Shown: positions 24,969 to 33,765 of the stretch, piece after piece
Layout of the letters: each line of letters starts with the position of its first letter
Position numbering within the stretch: position 1 is the stretch's first letter
NCBI RefSeq assembly: GCF_018327685.1
Contig: NZ_BNEL01000003.1
Location: 3,224,001-3,288,000 of the forward strand
Direction of reading: 5' to 3'
Length of the DNA stretch: 64,000 nucleotides
DNA from: Streptomyces sp. TS71-3
GTDB taxonomy: Bacteria > Actinomycetota > Actinomycetes > Streptomycetales > Streptomycetaceae
Notes under the pieces: generated by a model
Databases searched by the model: none
Told to the model about the DNA's origin: nothing
Seen by the model: only the letters and a program-made list of their open reading frames with translations
Translations under genes and position numbers: made by a program

Positions 24969-26239
24969 CCGACGCCGCCGAACTGCGCCGCCTCACCCGG
25001 GAGCTGCTGGCGGCGCACCCGCCGGCCACCACGGAGGACCGGGCCTTCCTGGAGGCCCGCTTCGACGCCGGACTCGCCTGGGTGCACTATCCCCAGGGGC
25101 TGGGCGGCCTCGGGGCCCCGCGCTCCCTCCAAGGCGTGGTCGACGCCGAGCTGGCCGCGGCGGGCGCGCCCGACAACAATCCGCGCCGCATCGGCATCGG
25201 CCTCGGGATGGCGGCGCCGACGATCCTCGCCTTCGGCACCGAGGAGCAGAAGAAGCGCTTCCTGCGGCCGCTGTGGACCGGTGAGGAGGTGTGGTGCCAG
25301 CTGTTCAGCGAGCCGGGCGCCGGCTCCGACCTCGCGGCGCTCGGCACCCGGGCGGTGCGTGATCTGGGAGGTGCCACGGCCGGCGGCGGTGCCGGTCACG
25401 GCGGCGGAGGTGCGGGCGGCGACGGCCCCGACACCGGCGGGGGCACGGGCCCCGCGTCCGGTTCGTGGATCGTGAACGGGCAGAAGGTGTGGACATCCGG
25501 GGCCCATCTCGCCCGGTGGGCCATCCTCGTCACCCGTACTGACCCCGAGGTGCCCAAGCACCGAGGCATGACGTACTTCATCTGCGACATGACCGCCCCC
25601 GGCGTCGAGGTGCGCCCGTTGCGGCAGATCACCGGCGAGGCCGAGTTCAACGAGGTCTTCCTGACCGACGTCCGCATCCCCGACGCACACCGCCTCGGGG
25701 CGGTCGGCGAGGGCTGGAAGGTCGCGCAGACGACCCTGATGAACGAGCGGGTCTCCATTGGCGGCTCCCGGCTGCCCCGCGAGGGCGGCATGATCGGCCT
25801 GGTCGCCGGTCTCTGGCGGCAGCGCCCCGAACTGCGCACCCACGACCTCCACCAGCGGCTGCTGACCCTCTGGGCGGAGGCGGAGGTCGCCCGCCTGACC
25901 GGTGAGCGGCTGCGGCAGCAGCTCGTGGCCGGGCATCCCGGTCCCGAGGGCTCCGGGATGAAGCTGGCGTTCGCCCGGCTCAACCAGGAGATCAGCGCCC
26001 TGGAGGTGGAACTCCTCGGCGAGGAGGGCCTGCTGTACGACGACTGGACGATGCGCCGCCCCGAACTGGTGGACTTCACCGGCCGTGAGGCGGGCTACCG
26101 CTATCTGCGCGCCAAGGGCAACAGCATCGAGGGCGGGACCAGCGAGATCCTGCTGAACATCATCGCGGAGCGCGTCCTCGGCCTGCCGCCGGAGCCGCGC
26201 ACCGACAAGGACGTCGCCTGGAAGGACCTCGCCCGATGA
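24965..26239 (+). CDS. fadE: Acyl-CoA dehydrogenase, probable catalytic subunit of a heteromeric pair
   Basis: The 424-residue protein follows the ACAD fold: CQLFSEPGAGSDLA near residue 110, WIVNGQKVWTSGAH after 165, ITGEAEFNEVFLTDVRIP near 225, and the C-terminal GNSIEGGTSEILLNII. The short-chain-type catalytic glutamate (the E of YEGT) is not at that position, but an NERV motif near residue 262 could provide the helix-G glutamate used by the isovaleryl-type enzymes. A purely Gly-rich insertion (about residues 135-163) sits in the beta domain. Start and stop overlap both neighbours (ATGA). With the next gene it resembles the alpha2beta2 FadE pairs of mycobacteria. Subunit roles are inference. 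Confidence 0.87.
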   Translation: MTDAAELRRLTRELLAAHPPATTEDRAFLEARFDAGLAWVHYPQGLGGLGAPRSLQGVVDAELAAAGAPDNNPRRIGIGLGMAAPTILAFGTEEQKKRFLRPLWTGEEVWCQLFSEPGAGSDLAALGTRAVRDLGGATAGGGAGHGGGGAGGDGPDTGGGTGPASGSWIVNGQKVWTSGAHLARWAILVTRTDPEVPKHRGMTYFICDMTAPGVEVRPLRQITGEAEFNEVFLTDVRIPDAHRLGAVGEGWKVAQTTLMNERVSIGGSRLPREGGMIGLVAGLWRQRPELRTHDLHQRLLTLWAEAEVARLTGERLRQQLVAGHPGPEGSGMKLAFARLNQEISALEVELLGEEGLLYDDWTMRRPELVDFTGREAGYRYLRAKGNSIEGGTSEILLNIIAERVLGLPPEPRTDKDVAWKDLAR

Positions 26240-27609
26240 GCACGCCGCACGAGACCGCCGGGAATCCGCTGCCCGCGGGCAGCAGCGTGCCCGCACGGCC
26301 GGAATCCGCTGGCGCGGCCGCAGCAACGGATAGCGTCCCGGCCACCGGACCCGGGAACGGCAGCACCGCCGACGGCTCGGCTCCCTACACGGCGGAAACC
26401 ACGCCCGACCTGCTCTACACCGAAGAGGAGGAGGCCCTGCGCGCCACCGTGCGCCGCCTCCTCGCCGACCGCTGCGACGCCGCCGCGGTGCTCGCCCGCG
26501 CCGAGTCGGAGGCACCGCACGACCAGGAGGTCTGGACCGTCCTCGCGGCGGACATGGGCCTGGCCGGGCTGCTGGTGCCCGAACACCTCGGCGGCCAGGG
26601 GGCCACGCACCGCGAGGTGGCGGTCGTCCTGGAGGAACTGGGCCGTGCCGCCGCCCCAGTCCCTTTCCTGACCAGCGCGGTCCTGGCCACGGAGGCGCTC
26701 CTCGGGTGCCTGCCGGACGCGGCGGCCGACGGGCCGTCCGACGTGGGGTCCGACGGGCTGGGCACGGCCGACGGCTCCGTCGACGGCGCCGCGGCCGGAC
26801 TGCTGAGGGAACTCGCCGCGGGCCACACCGTCGGAGTGCTCGCCGTGCCCCTGTCGACCGCGCCGACGGCGTCGTCGGGTGGGATGGGGCAGCGCGCCGG
26901 TGCCGCGCAGGGGGAGTCCGGCGCCCGGTTCGAGGACGGGACGCTGCACGGCCGGATCACCGGCGTCGCGGACGCCCTCGCCGCGGACGTCCTGCTCGTG
27001 CCCACCGAGGACGGCCTCTACGCGGTGCAGGCGGACGGGGACGGCGTCACCGCCACCGCCCGGACCTCGCTCGACCGGACACGTCCGCTCGCCGATGTGG
27101 CCCTCGCGGGGGCCTCCGGGAGCCTGCTCACCACCGACGCGGACGGTGCGGTGCGGCGTGCCCTCCTCGCGGGCGCCGCACTGCTCGCCTCCGAGCAACT
27201 CGGTGTCGCCGACTGGTGCCTGGTCGAAACCGTCGGCTACACGCGCGACCGGTACCAGTTCAACCGGCCCGTGGGCTCCTTCCAGGCGCTGAAGCACCGC
27301 CTCGCCCAGCTCTGGCTGGAGACCGTCCACGCTCGTGCCGCCGCGCGGAACGCCGCCGACGCCCTCGCGACCGGCAGCCCCGAGTCCCCCCTCGCCGCCT
27401 CGCTCGCCCAGTCCTACGCCTCGGGCGTCGCCGTCCACGCGGCCGAGGAGGCCCTCCAACTGCACGGCGGCATCGGCATGACCTGGGAACACCCCGTGCA
27501 CCTCTACCTCAAACGCGCCAAGGCCGACTCCATCGCCCTCGGCACGGCGGGCCACCACCGCGAGAACCTTGGAGCGTTGACCGGCCTGACGGGGCCTCAG
27601 GAGATCTGA
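26236..27609 (+). CDS. Second acyl-CoA dehydrogenase-like protein, probable partner subunit
   Basis: The 457-residue protein aligns with ACADs through EEEALRATVRRLLADRC near residue 63, AGLLVPEHLGGQGATHRE near 105 and the helical end GYTRDRYQFNRPVGSFQALKHRL near 335. The last part, LQLHGGIGMTWEHPVHLYLKRA, lacks the YEGT/GGTSE element, and no ER pair is present on helix G, so it may not be catalytic by itself. The first 57 residues and a segment near 158-180 are Gly/Ala/Asp-rich and not conserved. Its ATG overlaps the preceding stop. It likely pairs with the preceding ACAD to make one FAD-binding heteromer. Confidence 0.85.
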   Translation: MSTPHETAGNPLPAGSSVPARPESAGAAAATDSVPATGPGNGSTADGSAPYTAETTPDLLYTEEEEALRATVRRLLADRCDAAAVLARAESEAPHDQEVWTVLAADMGLAGLLVPEHLGGQGATHREVAVVLEELGRAAAPVPFLTSAVLATEALLGCLPDAAADGPSDVGSDGLGTADGSVDGAAAGLLRELAAGHTVGVLAVPLSTAPTASSGGMGQRAGAAQGESGARFEDGTLHGRITGVADALAADVLLVPTEDGLYAVQADGDGVTATARTSLDRTRPLADVALAGASGSLLTTDADGAVRRALLAGAALLASEQLGVADWCLVETVGYTRDRYQFNRPVGSFQALKHRLAQLWLETVHARAAARNAADALATGSPESPLAASLAQSYASGVAVHAAEEALQLHGGIGMTWEHPVHLYLKRAKADSIALGTAGHHRENLGALTGLTGPQEI

Positions 27610-28315
27610 ACGATCCGGTGGGCGGGCCGGCCGCCGAACGGGTGGCCGGATCGGCGGCCCAATCGGGGGCCGGCCGGTCTCCGAACCGGTGGTGGGGTCG
27701 GAGGCTGCGCCGGTGGCCGGACGGTGGTCGCACCGGGCCGTCACGACTGCCCGCCCGGCCCCACTCCCGTCGCAGGGGACGCCGCCATCGCGTGTGGCGG
27801 CACGCTCCCTTGGCGGAGGGCCGGGCCACGACCGTGCCTGCAAGGCGTTCAGCTGGTGGGGCACGGGCACCGGCCGCCTTGCCGGGGCGGCTCCCCATTG
27901 CCCGGACAGCTCCTTGCCCGCGGCGGAACACGCCACGCTGCGCCGGATGGCCTTCATGGCGTGCCGCGGCGGGATGGTCCCCGTCGCGCACGCCCAGGGG
28001 CAGAGGAACCGCCTCGCGGCCGTCCACGGACCGCCGGCCTGGCCCCCGACGCCCCGGTGGCGAACTACCGGCCGTCGGCTCCGACTTGCCGAACTCCGAC
28101 GCCCCCGCTGTCCCGGAAGCGTTCCTCCCCACACCCGAACCCCGCTGACCTCGGCGTCTGCTCGCCGGCACCCCCTTCCCGGGCCGCTGCGATCCCGCCG
28201 CCGTCAACCCAAGTCATACACGTTCGGAGGACATGCCGCTCGCCCGGACGGAGCCCGCGCTAGGCCACACTTACGGCCGAAGGCCATGGCGTCGGCATGG
28301 CCCTGGAGGGTGACG
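27610..28315. other. 706-base stretch without a recognisable gene
   Basis: No open frame here gives a protein with sensible composition or a known motif, on either strand. The first 110 bases hold degenerate repeats around CCGAACCGGTGG. A damaged gene between about 27760 and 28140 is possible, since short frames with a start and ribosome site occur, but nothing can be named. The last 60 bases probably hold the promoter of the 64-residue membrane protein. Confidence 0.5.
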
Positions 28316-28510
28316 ATGGCGATTTCCATCTCCGCGGTACTGCTGCTGCTGATCCTTGCCGTGATCTTCGTGCGGAACGGCACGTTGAAGATGTCGCACG
28401 CGGTGGTGTGCGCGCTGCTCGGCTTCTACCTGTCCAGCACCAGCATGGCCCCCACCATTCAGGAGGGGCTTACCGCCACGGCTGACATCGTCAGCCGCCT
28501 CACCCCCTGA
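28316..28510 (+). CDS. Conserved 64-residue membrane protein
   Basis: The protein has one clear membrane segment at the N-terminus (ISISAVLLLLILAVIFVRNG, residues 3-22), a polar turn, and a second weaker hydrophobic stretch (AVVCALLGFYLSST), ending in a helix with TATADIVSRL. Small proteins of this form (hydrophobic start, RNG turn, HAVVCALLGFYL) occur in other streptomycetes, sometimes near mobile or ParA-like genes; the role is unknown. The ATG at 28316 has GGAGGG eight bases upstream, and codon bias supports coding. It is followed by a strong hairpin. Confidence 0.7.
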   Translation: MAISISAVLLLLILAVIFVRNGTLKMSHAVVCALLGFYLSSTSMAPTIQEGLTATADIVSRLTP

Positions 28511-28562
28511 GCCGGACGCGCCCCGCCCGTCCCTGACCCGGGCTCCGGCCGTCCACGGCCCG

Positions 28563-28603
28563 CCCCGGGCGGCGGCCGCCGGCAGGCCGGCCACCGCCCG
28601 GGG
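28563..28603. terminator. 10-bp inverted repeat between convergent genes
   Basis: CCCCGGGCGG (28563-28572) pairs exactly with CCGCCCGGGG (28594-28603); the loop itself contains a second GCCGG-type stem. Likely shared terminator of the small membrane protein and amidase genes. Confidence 0.75.
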
Positions 28604-28617
28604 ACTGGGCCGAGCCG

Positions 28618-29241
28618 TCAGTGGGCCCGCAGCGACGCCGAGAGGATGAGGTTCCAGTACTTGTCCCAGTCCCAGTACGGACCGGGGTCAGTGTGGGTCG
28701 CGCCCGGGACCTCGCGGTGGCCGATGATGTGACCCCGGTCGACGGGGATGCGGTACTTGGCGCATATCTCCGCGGTCAGCAGCGCCGACTGCTCGTACAT
28801 CACGTCCGTGAAGTACTGCGGCTGGTCCACCCAGCCCTCGTGCTCGATGCCGATGCTCCGCGTGTTGTAGTCCCAGTTGCCCGCGTGCCAGGCGATGTCA
28901 TGCTCGCGGACGCACTGGGCGATATGACCGTCCCGGGAACGCACCACGTAGTGGGAGGACACCGCGCGCGCCGGATCCTGGAAGATCCCGATGGCGTCGC
29001 TCCAGGTCTCCTGCGTGACGTGGATGACCACATGGTCGATCGGATAGCTGGTGGGGCGGTTGGACGCCGTGTAGTTCGACGTGCTGGCCGGGCGCGACTC
29101 GGCCCCCGGGTAGTCGACTGCCTGCGCCGCGGCAAGGGCCGGCTCCGCGCCGAGCAGGGAGGCGGGCACCGCGGCGAGAGCGGCCCCCTGGAGCAGCCGG
29201 CGCCGGCTCAGGGAGGGTCTTGTGCGTCTTGCTCGTTCCAT
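28618..29241 (-). CDS. Tat-exported N-acetylmuramoyl-L-alanine amidase (Amidase_2)
   Basis: The 207-residue protein begins with a twin-arginine signal (SRRRLLQGAALAAVPASLLG, residues 12-31) ending near ALAAAQA, so it is folded before export. The rest is a compact Amidase_2 domain: DHVVIHVTQETW with the first zinc histidine, IAWHAGNWDYN, SIGIEHEGW and HREVPGATHTDPGPYWDW with the last histidine and acid. It should cleave the bond between muramic acid and the stem peptide in the cell wall. No wall-binding repeats are attached. It is a single gene; the upstream side is a repeat-rich stretch. Confidence 0.92.
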   Translation of the reverse strand: MERARRTRPSLSRRRLLQGAALAAVPASLLGAEPALAAAQAVDYPGAESRPASTSNYTASNRPTSYPIDHVVIHVTQETWSDAIGIFQDPARAVSSHYVVRSRDGHIAQCVREHDIAWHAGNWDYNTRSIGIEHEGWVDQPQYFTDVMYEQSALLTAEICAKYRIPVDRGHIIGHREVPGATHTDPGPYWDWDKYWNLILSASLRAH

Positions 29242-29664
29242 TGCTGGTCTACCTCTCGGTGGGGGAGCAGCGGAAAAGGAGCGAACCGAACGGTGGAGCG
29301 GGTGGAACGTGGTGGAGCGGGATGGAGCGTGGTGGGGCAGGTGGAACGTACGACACGCGCAGAGCGTGGTGTCGCAGGTGGAGCGTGGTGCGGTCAGTGA
29401 AGCCTGATGGAGCGGGACTGGCGGAGTGTGGTTCGGCGGGTGGAGCGTGGTGCGGCCCCCGAAGCCTGATAGGCGGCTGAGCCGTGGAGCCGTGGAGCGC
29501 CGGGTGCAGCGATGTCGACGAGGACGGCGGTTGGACCGTGAAGTGCGGCTCGGAGCCGGGTCAGGGCTCCCGGCCCCTGCCCCGAGCCCGGCCCCGGAGT
29601 CGGCTGGCGGGCGACGCGGGCGGCTCGGGAGGCGATGGACGAGATCGGTCGGGCAGGGGACGGC
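29242..29664. repeat. GTGGAGCG-rich degenerate repeat stretch, no gene
   Basis: The stretch is built from variants of GGTGGAGCGTGGTG. The clearest pair starts at 29377 and 29439: GGTGGAGCGTGGTGCGG followed 9-10 bases later by GAAGCCTGAT, 62 bases apart. Shorter variants cover 29290-29370 and 29490-29510. No convincing open frame exists. Confidence 0.7.
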
Positions 29665-30678
29665 TCAGAGGGACAGGGCCGATGCGGTCTCCCGCAGTTG
29701 CGCGTGCACTCCGCGGTACGTCTCACGCGCCGGCAGCCACTCCTTGCGGAGCTTCGCCACGCACGTGTAGTTCGTGTCGCAGACGTTCGCGAGCGGTGAC
29801 TCCACGGTCTGGGAGGCGAACTGGTAGGCATCCAGCTCGCTGAAGCCGTAGTCCTGGACCAGCCACTGCACGAGGTCGAGCTGGGATATCCGGAAGGCGT
29901 CCTCCAGCGGGCGGGCGGACCCGGTGGACATGATGTGCGTATCGGACTCCAGGCGCGGCCACGGCGTTGCGACCCCCTTGAGCAGTTCCACGATCACCAC
30001 CGTGTTCATGGCGCATTCGACGGCCACGCCGCAGGTCTCGCCCTCACCCTGCCGCGCGTGCCCGTCGCCCAGGCTCATCAGCGCGCCTTCCACGTTCACC
30101 CCGAGGTAGCAGGTCACTCCGGCACGCATCTCCGGCGTGTCCATGTTCCCGCCGTGCGCGTCGGGCACGAGGGCCGAGCGCACCTCCAGATTGGCCGGGG
30201 CGACGCCCACCGTGCCGTGCATCGGGTCCATGGGCAGCTCCCTTGCGAAACCGCCGTCGCGCGCGGAGAAGGTCGCGGTCCGGCGCTCCCGGTCGAGCTG
30301 CCAGATCCACACCCTCTCGGGCAGCGGCTCCTGCAACGTTGCCGTTGTGTGTGTCGAGGTGAGCGCCCCGAACAGCGGCACCGTCGTCGAGGCCGCCCAG
30401 TCACGGGCCGGCTCCACCGAGACGAAGTGCACCGCCACCGTGTCACCCGGCTCCGCGCCCTCCACATGGAACGGGCCCGTCTGCGGGTTCAGGAACGGGA
30501 ACTCGCACACCTCGGAGACCAGGTCCTTCTCGGACTTGACCCGTCCCGCGAAGCAGTCCTCCGTGAACAGGTCGAGAACCGTACCCGGGGCGATACGGGC
30601 CACCGGCGGCGCGCCACCGAACGTCCAGGCGTACTCGCCCGGTTCGGGGCGTACCGTGAGAATCCGCGGATCACTCAT
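29665..30678 (-). CDS. Acetamidase/formamidase family protein
   Basis: The 337-residue protein matches the FmdA_AmdA family: VLDLFTEDCFAGRV near residue 34, NPQTGPFHVEGAEPGDTVAVH near 64-84, PMDPMHGTVGVAPA near 150, DAHGGNMDTPEMRAGVTCYL near 172 and GDGHARQGEGETCGVAVE near 205. The family hydrolyses simple amides to acid and ammonia in the cytoplasm. Its ATG overlaps the stop of the upstream permease gene (ATGA), so the pair is co-translated and probably imports and hydrolyses one amide or amine-derived compound. The exact substrate cannot be read. Confidence 0.9.
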   Translation of the reverse strand: MSDPRILTVRPEPGEYAWTFGGAPPVARIAPGTVLDLFTEDCFAGRVKSEKDLVSEVCEFPFLNPQTGPFHVEGAEPGDTVAVHFVSVEPARDWAASTTVPLFGALTSTHTTATLQEPLPERVWIWQLDRERRTATFSARDGGFARELPMDPMHGTVGVAPANLEVRSALVPDAHGGNMDTPEMRAGVTCYLGVNVEGALMSLGDGHARQGEGETCGVAVECAMNTVVIVELLKGVATPWPRLESDTHIMSTGSARPLEDAFRISQLDLVQWLVQDYGFSELDAYQFASQTVESPLANVCDTNYTCVAKLRKEWLPARETYRGVHAQLRETASALSL

Positions 30679-32168
30679 CGCAGCTCGGCTCCACTCTGTC
30701 CAGGGTCGGGTACGGCATCGTCGTCCAGGTGAACACGGGCGGTCTCGGCTATGCGCCGCGGGTGGCGCTTCGCCAGGACGGCCAGCACCACGACCCCGGC
30801 CAGCAGCCAGACCCCGACGATCGGGCCTGCGTACGACACGGGCGCCGTCAGCTCGGAGACGAAGTCGAACACGGGCAGCCCCGCCGCCGTGAACAGGGCG
30901 GGCACGAACGCGACGATACCCAGCACGGGGAACACCAGATGCCGCACGGGACGGAACTCCGAGCGCCTGCGGCGCAGGAAGTAACCGGTACAGGCCGCGT
31001 TGGCGAGGATGTAGACACCGATCACCACCGTCACGATCATCGTCGCCAGCAGCAGGAAAGCAGTCTCCGGGTCATAGCCGAACCCCAGCCCGAGCACCAC
31101 CGCCACCGCCACCGCGAACTGCACCGCCACACCGGCCACCGGCGACAGCCGCACCGGGTGCAGCCGCGCGAACGGACGGGGGAAGACACCGATGCGGCCC
31201 AGCGCGAATGCGGTGCGGGTCGAGACGTTCGCGCTGGCGTTGGCGTTCGCGATCGTCGAGTTGACGACGGCCAGGAACACCAGCACCCAGAACAGCCCGA
31301 AGGACGCCTCCGCCACCCCCTGCCAGGACGCGGCCCCCGAGGCACCGAACTTCGCGAACCGGTCCGGACCGTAGAACACGGTCATCGCATAGGTCGTCAC
31401 CACGTAGAAGAGCCCGATGGCCAGGGCGGAGCCCAGGACGGCACGGTGCATGGTGCGCCGCGGATCCTTCGTCTCCTCCGCGAGCGGGGCGGCCGCCTCG
31501 AAGCCGGAGAACGCCAGCACCGTGTAGACGGAGCCCGCGAACACGCCGCTGATGCCATGGTGGTCGGGCGGGGTGTGGGAGGTGCCGAACACCGACAGGG
31601 TGTTGGCCCCTCCGGCCTTCACGATCAGCAGCACCGCGAAGACCAGCAGGACGGCCACCTCGAACGCGCCGAGGACGGTCCCGAACGTGGCCGAGGCCCG
31701 TACCCCGAAGTACCCGGCGGCAGCGATGATCACCGCACCCGCCAGCGCCCAGGGCCACCACAGGTCCTGCGGGTAGGAGGACCACTCACCGTGCAGCGTG
31801 CCGGCCGTCGTGAAGCCGAGCTGAAGCAGCAGCAAGGGAGGGACCAGGGCCTGCACGAACACGTAGCCCCAGCCGACGAGGAATCCCACGGCCGGGTGGA
31901 GGCCCTGTGCCGTGTACGTGGCCACCGAGCCCGCCGCGGGCATCTGCCGTGCGAGGTCCGCCACGCAGGACGCCGTGAACAGGCAGGCGACGAGGGCGAT
32001 CAGCACGGCCAGGGGCAGGTCGCCGCCCGCGAACGCAGCACCCGAGGGAATCGAGGCCGCGACCGCGGCGGCCGGCGCCATGGCCGTGATGCTCTGGAAC
32101 AGGACCTCACGCAGCCCGACGGCCTCGCGCCGCAAGCCCGGACCCGTCCGAGCGATCTGCTCCGGCAT
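30675..32168 (-). CDS. APC-family amino acid/amide permease
   Basis: The 497-residue membrane protein has about 12 hydrophobic segments and the APC superfamily opening (LRREAVGLREVLFQSITAMA near residue 11, then PSGAAFAGGDLPLAVLIAL). The helix-6 region VLAFSGFEAAAPLAEETKDPRR near residue 215 is typical of amino-acid permeases. It couples uptake to the proton or sodium gradient. The ATG at 32168 has an AAGGGGGAGG ribosome site and lies 24 bases downstream of a perfect inverted repeat. Coupling to formamidase suggests that the cargo is an amide or a precursor of one. Confidence 0.88.
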   Translation of the reverse strand: MPEQIARTGPGLRREAVGLREVLFQSITAMAPAAAVAASIPSGAAFAGGDLPLAVLIALVACLFTASCVADLARQMPAAGSVATYTAQGLHPAVGFLVGWGYVFVQALVPPLLLLQLGFTTAGTLHGEWSSYPQDLWWPWALAGAVIIAAAGYFGVRASATFGTVLGAFEVAVLLVFAVLLIVKAGGANTLSVFGTSHTPPDHHGISGVFAGSVYTVLAFSGFEAAAPLAEETKDPRRTMHRAVLGSALAIGLFYVVTTYAMTVFYGPDRFAKFGASGAASWQGVAEASFGLFWVLVFLAVVNSTIANANASANVSTRTAFALGRIGVFPRPFARLHPVRLSPVAGVAVQFAVAVAVVLGLGFGYDPETAFLLLATMIVTVVIGVYILANAACTGYFLRRRRSEFRPVRHLVFPVLGIVAFVPALFTAAGLPVFDFVSELTAPVSYAGPIVGVWLLAGVVVLAVLAKRHPRRIAETARVHLDDDAVPDPGQSGAELR

Positions 32169-32191
32169 CGCCTCCCCCTTCCTGCCGTGAC

Positions 32192-32207
32192 CCGCACGTT
32201 CGTGCGG
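32192..32207. promoter_or_regulatory. Perfect 7-bp inverted repeat upstream of the permease/formamidase operon
   Basis: CCGCACG-TT-CGTGCGG lies 24 bases before the ATG at 32168. It could be an operator or a leader hairpin. Otherwise the 339 bases between 32169 and 32507 show nothing I can name. Confidence 0.4.
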
Positions 32208-32507
32208 CCGTGTGATCCAAGCGCGGTTTCAACGGTACGAGCCACGGAGGTTGAGGCGGAAGAGCACGGAGTGGATCTGGGGACAGCGGCGAGAATGTGC
32301 ACAACTCCGCCACCCGTTCGGGTGGTTGGGGGCATGTTCGGCCCGGGTGCGGGCGCGAGGGGGTAGGGGACTCGGTGCGGCCGTGCGGACCCCGGACTGC
32401 TCGGCGAGGCGGAGCAGATGAGCAAGGGTCCGCCGAACCGGTGCGCTTCGCCCCCGTCGGCAAGGGATCAGCCGACCGGAACGCGACAGCACCGTCCGGC
32501 GCCACCC

Positions 32508-33701
32508 TCAAACGTTCTGGGCGATACCGGTCGGGTCGTCCAGCACGGCCCGCACGACGTAGTGCGCGGCGCCGAGCAGCGGTCCCTCAGGTCCGAGGCG
32601 CGACACGGTGATTCCGCAGGCCGGCCCCGCCGTGCGCCGGTCCAGCTCGGCCTCGAGCGACGGCAGCAGCCATGGCGCCAGCCGGGACAGCGCGCCCCCG
32701 AGCACCACGGACTGCGGGTCGAGCAGATTGACCGTGCCGGTGAGCGCGATGCCCATCGCCGTCCCCGCCTCCCGCAGGGCCTTGTGGACCCGCTGGTCCC
32801 CGTCGGCGGCCCGCTCGGCGAGCATCCCGACGCGGCCCTCGCCGGGTTCGAGCCCGGCAGCGCGCAACACGGCCTCCTCGCCGGCGAACTGCTCAAGGCA
32901 CCCCTGACCGCCGCACGCGCACGGGGGCCCCTCGGGATGCACCGGCACATGGCCGAGCTCGCCCGCGAACCCCCGAGTGCCGCGCAGCAGCCGTCCGTCG
33001 ACCACCACGGCGGCGCCGATGCCGATCTCCGCGGACACATGGACGAAGTCGTTCGGAGCGCGCTCGCCGAGCCACAGTTCGGCCAGGGCGCCGAGATTGG
33101 CCTCGTTGTCCACGGTCACCGGCGGATGGGCGGGCAGCAGCTCGCCGAGGTCCGTGTCGTGCCATTCGAGGTTGGGGGCCCTGACGACGGTGAGGCTGTC
33201 CCGTGCGACCAGCCCGGGGACCGCCACGGCCAGTCCGGCGGGCCACAGCCCTTCCCGCCCGGCCTCGTCGATCACCTGTCGGACCAGTGCCGTCAAGTCC
33301 GCGATCACTGGTTCCGGAGCGCGCCCCCTGTTGCTGACGTGCCGCTCGGCGCGGAATCGGACCTCGCCACGGAGGTCGACGACGCACGTTGCGAGATGAT
33401 CGACGCCGATCTCGGCGCCGACACCGGCCGGGCCGCTCCCGCTCACGGCGAGCGCGGAGCCGGGCCGCCCGACCCGCCCCGGCCGCTCCGGGCCCAGCTC
33501 CTCCAGCAGACCCGCACGCACCAGCTCGTCCACCAGAGTGGAGACAGCGGCCCGGGTGAGCCCGATGCGCGACGCGACGGCCGCCCGTGACATGGGTCCG
33601 TCGGCGGCGATCGTGTGCATCACGCGGGAGAGGTTCCTGCGGCGCATCCCCTGCTGGGTGTCGGGGGTGCCGGTGCCTGCCTCGTGCAGGGGTGCGGTCA
33701 T
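32508..33701 (-). CDS. xylR: ROK-family transcriptional regulator, probable xylose repressor
   Basis: The 397-residue protein has an N-terminal winged helix (MRRRNLSRVMHTIAADGPMS near residue 20, then AAVASRIGLTRAAVSTLVDEL) and a ROK sugar-binding domain with the zinc motif CACGGQGCLEQF near residue 267 and FAGELGHVPVH just before. Such XylR/NagC-like proteins repress sugar genes and leave DNA on sugar binding. The gene follows xylB by 64 bases on the same strand and faces away from xylA, the usual streptomycete xylose layout. The ATG at 33701 is chosen because homology begins near it; its ribosome site is weak. Confidence 0.87.
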   Translation of the reverse strand: MTAPLHEAGTGTPDTQQGMRRRNLSRVMHTIAADGPMSRAAVASRIGLTRAAVSTLVDELVRAGLLEELGPERPGRVGRPGSALAVSGSGPAGVGAEIGVDHLATCVVDLRGEVRFRAERHVSNRGRAPEPVIADLTALVRQVIDEAGREGLWPAGLAVAVPGLVARDSLTVVRAPNLEWHDTDLGELLPAHPPVTVDNEANLGALAELWLGERAPNDFVHVSAEIGIGAAVVVDGRLLRGTRGFAGELGHVPVHPEGPPCACGGQGCLEQFAGEEAVLRAAGLEPGEGRVGMLAERAADGDQRVHKALREAGTAMGIALTGTVNLLDPQSVVLGGALSRLAPWLLPSLEAELDRRTAGPACGITVSRLGPEGPLLGAAHYVVRAVLDDPTGIAQNV

Positions 33702-33765
33702 ACGGCGGCCGGTCCTTCGTGCGGGAGGCCCGCGGCGGCTGCCGCGGGCCCGGTCAGGGGTCTTC

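Noticed and set aside
29242..29664. CRISPR array
   Set aside because: Units are imperfect, overlapping and without unique spacers of even length; no cas gene is in the window.
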